From assembly GCA_023392575.1 (NCBI GenBank), contig JAEVYV010000320.1, positions 1 to 10,267 on the forward strand: a stretch of DNA of 10,267 bases. The letters are read 5' to 3'. Below, one piece after another: positions 6,021-10,267 of this stretch (position 1 is its first letter; each line of letters starts with the position of its first letter). The translations under genes and the position numbers were made by a program. The notes beneath the pieces were generated by a model that was not told the origin of the DNA, made no database searches, and was given only the letters and a program-made list of their open reading frames with translations. This DNA is from Bacteroidota bacterium (GTDB taxonomy: Bacteria; Bacteroidota; Bacteroidia; Chitinophagales; Chitinophagaceae).

Positions 6021-6572
6021 TTAATTCAGCTGCGGATCGATGGGGAAATTGATCATGATTTCAAATTCGCCGCCCAGGTGTTTTAAGGAGTCTTTCCAGA
6101 TCTCTTCCGCATTGGGATGAAAGACAAGGTTGCGGGCTGCCTCTACGGTAAGCCAGGTCTTTTCAGCCATTTCGGTTTCCAATTGACCAGAACTCCAGCC
6201 GGAGTAGCCAATATAAAAGCGGATTTTTTCGGGGTCGGCACGGCCGCTGTTGATGAGGTCTACCACAGCGTCGAAATCTCCCCCCCAATAGATGCCCTTC
6301 ATAATTTCTATGCCTCCGGGGATTTCCTTGGGATACCTGTGCAGAAAATGGATCGTGTTCATTTGAACCGGTCCACCGTAGTATACCGGTAGCTTATGGC
6401 CTTCTACTTCGGGAATCAGTTCATCCAGCGTGTTTTCGTATTGACGGTTGAGTACAAAGCCAATCGTTCCATCTTCGCGGTGCTCGGTTAAAAAAACCAC
6501 GGTTCGCATAAAGTTGGGATCTTTTAAAAACGGATCGGCAATCAACAAAACACCGGCTGCGGGTTGTACCAT
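6021..6572 (-). CDS. YqgE/AlgH family protein (DUF179)
   Basis: A 183-residue member of the YqgE/AlgH family, a widespread single-domain cytoplasmic fold of uncertain biochemical role. In Pseudomonas, AlgH was linked to regulation of alginate production, but no mechanism can be carried over here. The start MVQPAAGVLLIADPFLKDPN and the following FMRTVVFLTEHREDGTIGFVLNR are the family's signature N-terminus; YYGGPVQMNTIHFLH and RFYIGYSGWSSGQLETEM are the other conserved blocks, near the middle and two-thirds along. Length and both ends look complete. It is transcribed divergently from the histidine kinase gene, with 107 nt between the starts, and its own start follows a TAAGTTTG -7 element by about 34 nt. 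Its stop is flush with a C/G-rich repeat. No Shine-Dalgarno sequence is evident. Confidence 0.95.
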   Translation of the reverse strand: MVQPAAGVLLIADPFLKDPNFMRTVVFLTEHREDGTIGFVLNRQYENTLDELIPEVEGHKLPVYYGGPVQMNTIHFLHRYPKEIPGGIEIMKGIYWGGDFDAVVDLINSGRADPEKIRFYIGYSGWSSGQLETEMAEKTWLTVEAARNLVFHPNAEEIWKDSLKHLGGEFEIMINFPIDPQLN

Positions 6573-6599
6573 AGGCTGTCAATATCTGTTAAATATAAT

Positions 6600-6616
6600 G
6601 CATAACAAACTTATGC
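6600..6616. promoter_or_regulatory. Inverted repeat overlapping the yqgE -7 element, possible operator
   Basis: GCATAA (6600-6605) and TTATGC (6611-6616) are perfect 6-bp arms around CAAAC. The right arm and centre overlap the minus-strand -7 element CAAACTTA (6606-6613). An operator for a dimeric regulator at this spot could block yqgE transcription and, 25 bp from the plus-strand -7 element, could also affect the kinase gene. The arms are short, so chance is possible. Confidence 0.35.
6606..6613 (-). promoter_or_regulatory. -7 promoter element for yqgE
   Basis: On the minus strand this reads TAAGTTTG, an exact TAnnTTTG match. Transcription would start near 6599, giving a leader of about 27 nt before the yqgE ATG at 6572. 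No clear -33 TTG sits at the standard spacing: the nearest minus-strand TTG is at 6638-6640, about 24 nt away. Confidence 0.45.
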
Positions 6617-6640
6617 CATCGTAAATGAGGAACACAGCAA

Positions 6641-6648
6641 TATTTTTG
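6641..6648 (+). promoter_or_regulatory. -7 promoter element for the histidine kinase gene
   Basis: TATTTTTG is an exact TAnnTTTG match. A start near 6655 would leave a leader of about 25 nt before the GTG at 6680. No TTG was found about 20 nt upstream, so the -33 element is weak or missing, which may mean a low-level or activated promoter. Confidence 0.4.
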
Positions 6649-6679
6649 CAATCAGGTTTTTTTTATCATCTTGCCGTTT

Positions 6680-8023
6680 GTGAAAAGAATTTTTCCCATA
6701 ATACTTGTTTTGATCACCTTATCGCTCCTGGGTATCATTTATATTCAGATCAACTGGCTGAATAATATGGTGCTTTTGCGCAAGGATCAGATAGATCAAA
6801 AAGTAAGAGATATCGCCAAGCAGGTAGGTGAAGATCTTTCCCAATACAAAGGATCGGTGTCTTCTTCCGGCACCAAACCGTTCCCCGACCTCAATAATTT
6901 TTCCCTGGATTATCCCCGCACCTATAATGTAAGCCAGCGCTTTACCACCCAGGAGTTGTACGATAAAATCAAAGCCAGTTTTGCGGCAGCGGAGCTTGAT
7001 AATATTCCATTTGAATTTGCCCTGGTAACGTTCAAAAATGAAACCATCGGGCAAATGGAGCGGCAGTCCAACAATTTTACCAACTGGTACGAGGATACGG
7101 CCAATTACTATTTCAAGGCCTATCCCATTGTGCCACCCAGCGGCTCGGCGGCAGAAAACCTGACGGCTAATGAGTGGATCATCATTGTGGTGCCCAATGT
7201 GACAGATATTGTGTACAAAGGCCTTCGGGGAAACATTGCGGTGGCCATTCTTTTTACCCTGGTCATTTGCGCCGCATTCTACCTTACCCTGCACACCATG
7301 CTGCGGCAAAAAAAGTTGAGTGAAATTAAAAACGATTTCATCAACAACATGACCCATGAATTTAAAACGCCCATTGCCACTATTTCGCTGGCGGTTGATG
7401 CCATTCGAAACGAAAAAGTGCAGCGGGACACGGGAAAGCTTTCTTATTTCAGCGAGATCATCAAGGAAGAAAACCAGCGGATGAACCGCCAGGTGGAAAC
7501 CATCCTCAGGTCTGCTCTGATGGACCGGCAGGAGGTGCAGCTAAGCCTCAAGCCCCTGCACATCCACACCATTATCCGCGATGTGGCTGATAATTTCATG
7601 CTGCGTTTGCAGGAAAAACAAGGCATGCTGGAAATGAACCTGGGGGCGCAGGACGATTTGATCGAAGGTGATGAAGTACACATGTCCAACCTGATCAACA
7701 ACCTGATGGATAATGCCGTGAAGTATTCGAAAGACAATGTGGCGCCCAAAATCTGCATTACCACCACCTCCAATGACAAAAAGTTTATCATCAAAATTGA
7801 GCACAACGGTATTGGCATGACCCGGGAAACGGTGAAAAGAATCTTTGAAAAATTCTACCGGGCCCACTCCGGCTACATTCTCAATGTAAAAGGGTTTGGC
7901 CTGGGACTAAGCTATGTAAAAACCGTAGTGGAAGGACATGGCGGAAACATTAAGGCTGATAGCACCCTGGGCAAGGGCAGTTGTTTTACCATAGAACTTC
8001 CCTTGATGCGGGAAGAGAATTGA
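6680..8023 (+). CDS. Two-transmembrane sensor histidine kinase with altered G1 box
   Basis: A 447-residue inner-membrane sensor kinase. Transmembrane segment 1 (about residues 4-24) and segment 2 (about 186-205, IAVAILFTLVICAAFYLTL) flank a periplasmic region of about 160 residues with no recognised fold. A HisKA dimerisation domain follows, with H-box FINNMTHEFKTPIATISLAV (phospho-acceptor His226). The HATPase domain has the N-box NNLMDNAVKYS (Asn345), a G1-like HNGIGM, the F-box IFEKFYRAHSG and G2 GFGLGLSYVK. In G1 the Asp of DNGIGM is His375 (CAC). That Asp normally contacts the adenine, so ATP binding may be weakened. The GTG at 6680 (MKRIFPIILVL) is chosen over an in-frame TTG at 6671, which adds three residues. 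No response regulator is adjacent, so the partner is encoded elsewhere. The stop lies 37 nt from the convergent queA stop, and no strong terminator is visible between them. Confidence 0.93.
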   Translation: MKRIFPIILVLITLSLLGIIYIQINWLNNMVLLRKDQIDQKVRDIAKQVGEDLSQYKGSVSSSGTKPFPDLNNFSLDYPRTYNVSQRFTTQELYDKIKASFAAAELDNIPFEFALVTFKNETIGQMERQSNNFTNWYEDTANYYFKAYPIVPPSGSAAENLTANEWIIIVVPNVTDIVYKGLRGNIAVAILFTLVICAAFYLTLHTMLRQKKLSEIKNDFINNMTHEFKTPIATISLAVDAIRNEKVQRDTGKLSYFSEIIKEENQRMNRQVETILRSALMDRQEVQLSLKPLHIHTIIRDVADNFMLRLQEKQGMLEMNLGAQDDLIEGDEVHMSNLINNLMDNAVKYSKDNVAPKICITTTSNDKKFIIKIEHNGIGMTRETVKRIFEKFYRAHSGYILNVKGFGLGLSYVKTVVEGHGGNIKADSTLGKGSCFTIELPLMREEN

Positions 8024-8060
8024 TCCAGCAATCGCGGTTTGGTGTTAGTCGGCAGCTACC

Positions 8061-9287
8061 TTATTGATCCTTTCTCCACAACAAACTACTGTCCCCATAA
8101 CTTAAAAAGCGGTACTCATGGTTCAGGGCATGCTGGTACACCTTTTTCCAGTCTTCGCCAATAAAGGCCGCTACCAACAAGAGCAGCGTTGACTGCGGCT
8201 GGTGAAAATTGGTGATCAAACCAACGGCTGTTTTAAAGGCATAGCCCGGTACAATGATCAAACTGGTTTTGCAGTGGATTTCGTTTACCTGTTGCGTTTC
8301 CATCCGGTCCAATAAAGCACGAAAGCTATCGGCGCACGGCGGGCTGCCGTATTTTTCGGAGAGCTCGTAGGCTTCCCATTGATGCAGTACGGCTTCTGCA
8401 TCCGGATCGTTTTTTAGTTTCACGCCAAGCCAGTACAGGCTTTCCAGCGTTCTTAAAGAAGTGGTGCCTACCGCAACAATTTTTTGGGAAGCAAGCAGGT
8501 GTTCCAGGGTTTCTTTTTTTACGGTAAAGGGTTCGCCATGCATTTGGTGCCCGGCTATGGTTTCTGTTTTTACCGGCTTGAACGTACCGGCGCCCACGTG
8601 CAGGGTTACATAATCAATGGCGATGTTTTTTTGCCGCAACGCACGAAAAATATCTTCGGTGAAGTGGAGGGCCGCGGTAGGAGCGGCCACCGATCCTTCG
8701 TGCCGGCCAAAGACGGTCTGGTACCGATCCCAGTCCATTTTTTCAGCCTTTCTTTTTATATAAGGCGGCAAAGGAATGGCGCCTGCGGCATGCATGATCT
8801 GCACAAAGGGCAGGTGCGCCAGCTCCCAGCGAAACTGGATCAAAAAATGATCTTCTTCTTTTTCAACATACTGCGCCGTCAAACGAACAGAGGCTCCGTC
8901 AAGGTCAATGGTTTTTTCCAGGATTTGTCCGGGCTTCCACTTGGAGGCGCCGCCAATCAGGCATTCCCACACCGTGCTTTGGGTTTGCTGCATGGCTTGT
9001 TCCATGCTTTGTTGGTGTGGTTCCAGGCAAAAAATTTCGATGACACCACCGGTTGGTTTTTGAAACAACATCCGGGCCTCAATAACCCGCGTGTTGTTTA
9101 AAACAAGGTTGGTGTCTGCTGGGAGATATTGGGGCAAATGATAAAACCGCTCATCGGTGATCTGGCCCTTGTCATAAACCAACAGCTTTGATTGATCCCG
9201 GGCCCCTAAGGGGTACTCGGCAATTTTTGCATGGGGAAGTTCGTAGGTAAAATCCCGGATCAGGATCGTATCGGCTAAAATTTTCAT
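8061..9287 (-). CDS. queA: S-adenosylmethionine:tRNA ribosyltransferase-isomerase
   Basis: QueA transfers and isomerises the ribosyl moiety of S-adenosylmethionine onto 7-aminomethyl-7-deazaguanine in the tRNA wobble position (GUN anticodons), giving epoxyqueuosine, the penultimate step of queuosine synthesis. Family landmarks are FTYELPHAKIAEYPLGARDQ near the N-terminus, LVLNNTRVIEARM (61-73), AAGAIPLPPYIKR (167-179), the block from Tyr189 that contains GSVAAPTAALHF (198-209), VTLHVGAGTFKPV and, near the C-terminus, LITNFHQPQSTLLLLVAAFIG. At 408 residues it is longer than the 356-residue E. coli enzyme. The extra length seems spread over the domain around 90-160 and the region before the C-terminal block, with no new domain seen. 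The ATG at 9287 (MKILADTILIRDFTYELP) is well placed. No other queuosine gene is in the window. It is divergent from mraZ across 253 nt of regulatory-looking DNA. Confidence 0.98.
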   Translation of the reverse strand: MKILADTILIRDFTYELPHAKIAEYPLGARDQSKLLVYDKGQITDERFYHLPQYLPADTNLVLNNTRVIEARMLFQKPTGGVIEIFCLEPHQQSMEQAMQQTQSTVWECLIGGASKWKPGQILEKTIDLDGASVRLTAQYVEKEEDHFLIQFRWELAHLPFVQIMHAAGAIPLPPYIKRKAEKMDWDRYQTVFGRHEGSVAAPTAALHFTEDIFRALRQKNIAIDYVTLHVGAGTFKPVKTETIAGHQMHGEPFTVKKETLEHLLASQKIVAVGTTSLRTLESLYWLGVKLKNDPDAEAVLHQWEAYELSEKYGSPPCADSFRALLDRMETQQVNEIHCKTSLIIVPGYAFKTAVGLITNFHQPQSTLLLLVAAFIGEDWKKVYQHALNHEYRFLSYGDSSLLWRKDQ

Positions 9288-9334
9288 GCGGCAAACGGCG
9301 GCATTTTACGTTTAAAAATAGATAAGAGAAGGGG

Positions 9335-9374
9335 TTATGCACCTCTTTTTACAGTTATCCACACTTCATTCACA
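9335..9374 (+). promoter_or_regulatory. Cluster of three DnaA-box-like 9-mers
   Basis: TTATCCACA at 9355-9363 is a perfect match to the DnaA-box consensus TTATNCACA. TTATGCACC at 9335-9343 and TCATTCACA at 9366-9374 each differ from it at one fixed position. All three are in the same orientation, with starts 20 and 11 bp apart, close to whole helical turns, so DnaA could bind one face cooperatively. An AT-rich stretch (9311-9329) lies on the queA side. The cluster may regulate mraZ or queA, titrate DnaA, or belong to the replication origin; sequence alone cannot decide. Confidence 0.55.
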
Positions 9375-9404
9375 GCTCTGGGCGCTCAAAAAATCTCCAC
9401 TTTC

Positions 9405-9433
9405 CTAAAACCCTTATTGAATAAGGCTTTTAG
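9405..9433. repeat. 29-bp near-perfect palindrome
   Basis: The left arm CTAAAACCCTTATT (9405-9418) and right arm AATAAGGCTTTTAG (9420-9433) are inverted copies around a single central G, with one C/C mismatch. It lies between the DnaA-box cluster and the MraZ boxes. ACCTTTTTC follows on the plus strand, which resembles a terminator tail, but no plus-strand gene in this window reads into it. The core CCTTATTGAATAAGG is a perfect 15-bp odd palindrome and could be an operator or a cruciform. Confidence 0.6.
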
Positions 9434-9445
9434 ACCTTTTTCACT

Positions 9446-9454
9446 TGTGGAAAA
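9446..9454 (-). promoter_or_regulatory. Fourth DnaA-box-like site, opposite strand
   Basis: On the minus strand this reads TTTTCCACA, one mismatch from TTATNCACA. It lies about 70 bp from the same-orientation trio, across the 29-bp palindrome. Alone it would be unremarkable; it counts only as part of the cluster. Confidence 0.3.
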
Positions 9455-9476
9455 ATTAAGCGAACCAAAAATGATG

Positions 9477-9504
9477 TTGTAAAGTGGGAAAAAGTGTTAT
9501 TTTG
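9477..9504 (+). promoter_or_regulatory. Candidate mraZ promoter
   Basis: A TTG at 9477-9479 and TATTTTG at 9498-9504 are 18 nt apart. The -7 part is one base shorter than TAnnTTTG, so it is an imperfect match. Transcription would start near 9511, about 30 nt before the mraZ ATG. The three MraZ-box-like repeats lie directly over it. Confidence 0.35.
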
Positions 9505-9507
9505 TGT
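9481..9507 (+). promoter_or_regulatory. Triple MraZ-box direct repeat
   Basis: AAAGTGG (9481-9487), AAAGTGT (9491-9497) and TTTGTGT (9501-9507) are direct repeats at exactly 10-bp spacing. ATGATGT at 9471-9477 is a possible degenerate fourth unit in the same register. MraZ proteins bind arrays of short direct repeats with 10-bp period in front of their own operon: AAAGTG[T/G]N3 units in Mycoplasma, and TGGG-based units in E. coli. The array ends 33 nt before the mraZ start and overlaps the candidate promoter, which fits autorepression. Confidence 0.7.
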
Positions 9508-9540
9508 TAAATCAAGCCATATTCCTCCAATCCATTGAAA

Positions 9541-10014
9541 ATGACAGGTTTTATCGGCGAATTTCAATCAACCTTGGACACAAAAGGTCGCTTTCTCCTT
9601 CCGGCAGGCTTAAAAAAGCAACTGCCTGAAGGCGAAAATACACGTTTTGTTATCAACAGAGGTTTTGAGAAATGCCTGAGCCTGTACCCAATGCAAAGTT
9701 GGGAACCGCTTTTTGCCAGAATGAGCACCTTGAATGATTTTGACCCGGCTGTCCGGAGTTTTCGGAGGTATTTTTTGAACGGCGCTACCGAAGTGGAACT
9801 GGATTCCGCAGGTAGGCTTTTGTTGCCGCCCAACCTGAAGGAATACGCCGGATTGGAAAAAGACATTGTGCTGGCATCGGCAGTGGATAAAATCGAGATA
9901 TGGTCGGTAGATAATTATAATAAGTTCTTTGAATCGTATTCGCCCAATGATTTTAGTGCCCTGGCGCAACAGGTAATGGCCGGTGGCTTATCAGGCAAAG
10001 AGCAGGGAGCATAG
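9541..10014 (+). CDS. mraZ: Division/cell wall cluster transcriptional regulator MraZ
   Basis: MraZ is a DNA-binding protein made of two AbrB-like half-domains that assembles into rings and controls the dcw cluster, of which it is the first gene. The 157 residues hold both repeats with their signature loops: DTKGR at 13-17 followed by FLLPAGLK, and DSAGR at 88-92 followed by LLLPPNLKEYAGLEKDIVL. These DxxGR loops carry the DNA-contacting arginines. The ATG at 9541 gives MTGFIGEFQSTLDTKGRF, the standard N-terminus; an in-frame TTG at 9535 would add only two residues and is rejected. rsmH follows after 38 nt, as expected for the operon. Three MraZ-box-like repeats just upstream suggest autoregulation. 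The C-terminal tail (ALAQQVMAGGLSGKEQGA) is low-complexity and not conserved in my memory of the family. Confidence 0.97.
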   Translation: MTGFIGEFQSTLDTKGRFLLPAGLKKQLPEGENTRFVINRGFEKCLSLYPMQSWEPLFARMSTLNDFDPAVRSFRRYFLNGATEVELDSAGRLLLPPNLKEYAGLEKDIVLASAVDKIEIWSVDNYNKFFESYSPNDFSALAQQVMAGGLSGKEQGA

Positions 10015-10052
10015 GATGAGGGACAATCTAATTATTCAAACAACTCCTTGTC

Positions 10053-10267
10053 ATGGCTGAAAAAAATTACCACATACCGGTGTTGCTCCATGAGGTTATT
10101 GATCACCTCAACATTCGGCCCGCCGGGGTCTATGTGGATTGCACGTTTGGCGGGGGCGGTCATGCAAAAGCGATTTTGGAAATACTGGGTCCAGACGGAA
10201 GGCTGGTGGCTTTTGACCAGGATGCCGATGCCAGGCAAAACCTGCCCGTGGATGACCGGGTGATTTT
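10053..10267 (+). CDS. rsmH: 16S rRNA (cytosine(1402)-N(4))-methyltransferase, 5' part
   Basis: The ATG at 10053 opens MAEKNYHIPVLLHEVIDHLN and continues open for 71 codons to the window edge, so only the N-terminal part, about a quarter of a typical 300-residue protein, is present. The start pattern HIPVLLHEV and the SAM-binding motif I, VDCTFGGGGHAKAIL (about residues 28-42), followed by GRLVAFDQDADA, identify RsmH (MraW). It methylates N4 of C1402 in the ribosomal P-site region of 16S rRNA. It is the usual second gene of the dcw cluster, directly after mraZ. Longer open frames overlapping the same stretch (10048-10263 plus, 10032-10238 minus) show no family pattern. Confidence 0.95.
   Translation, partial: MAEKNYHIPVLLHEVIDHLNIRPAGVYVDCTFGGGGHAKAILEILGPDGRLVAFDQDADARQNLPVDDRVI

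Noticed and set aside
6719..7357. Open frame of 212 codons on the minus strand inside the histidine kinase gene
   Set aside because: Antisense shadow of a supported gene with no motif of its own.
8024..8060. Terminator between the convergent kinase and queA genes
   Set aside because: The 37-nt gap has no convincing stem followed by a T-run on either strand.
8484..9101. Open frame of 205 codons on the plus strand inside queA
   Set aside because: Antisense to queA, with low-complexity Phe/Gly-rich translation and no motif.
9288..9330. queA promoter (minus-strand TATTTTTA at 9313-9320)
   Set aside because: It differs from TAnnTTTG at the important final G and no -33 TTG is at the right distance, so it is too weak to list.
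9288..9400. PreQ1 riboswitch in front of queA
   Set aside because: I looked for the short C-rich hairpin plus A-rich tail typical of preQ1-I and did not find it, and such riboswitches usually control biosynthesis or transport genes upstream of QueA in the pathway.
9397..9403. Minus-strand AAAGTGG as a further MraZ box
   Set aside because: A single 7-mer without partners at 10-bp spacing is expected by chance.

Overview
The window looks like a chromosomal segment from a member of the Bacteroidota, probably near the Chitinophagaceae (family-level placement is a guess). Supporting signs are the detached atpD-atpC pair, a very short AtpC that has only the N-terminal domain, almost no Shine-Dalgarno sequences, several TAnnTTTG-type -7 promoter elements, GTG starts, and typical Bacteroidota intergenic repeats. 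There are eight genes, all housekeeping or metabolic. No tRNA, rRNA, CRISPR array, transposase or phage gene was seen.

Layout. Positions 1-332 are a non-coding leader with an AT-rich inverted repeat, a candidate promoter and a 5' hairpin. Next come atpD (333-1832) and atpC (1975-2232), whose gap is almost filled by an inverted repeat built of 7-bp units, then a strong intrinsic terminator (2253-2289). A two-gene unit follows: a GT4-type glycosyltransferase (2469-3551) and a glycogen-debranching-type amylo-alpha-1,6-glucosidase (3562-5727). A 293-bp convergent spacer (5728-6020), bounded on both sides by copies of a C/G-rich hairpin repeat, separates this from yqgE/algH (6021-6572, minus). yqgE is divergent from a membrane sensor histidine kinase (6680-8023, plus), which converges on queA (8061-9287, minus). 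A 253-bp divergent region then leads to mraZ (9541-10014) and the start of rsmH (10053 to the window edge), the head of the dcw (division and cell wall) cluster.

How the genes work together. AtpD and AtpC are the catalytic and epsilon subunits of F1-ATPase. The glycosyltransferase and debranching enzyme probably act together on an alpha-glucan or related saccharide. YqgE and the kinase share a compact divergent promoter region with an inverted repeat over one -7 element. QueA makes epoxyqueuosine in tRNA. MraZ is a transcription factor expected to control its own operon, and the sequence upstream carries three direct repeats of the MraZ-box type at exact 10-bp spacing.

No new multi-gene system is visible. 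The most interesting signals are non-coding: a cluster of DnaA-box-like 9-mers plus a 29-bp near-palindrome between queA and mraZ, the MraZ boxes, the heptad-built inverted repeats around atpD, the mirrored hairpin repeats between the convergent genes, and a histidine kinase that lacks the usual Asp of its ATP-binding G1 box.
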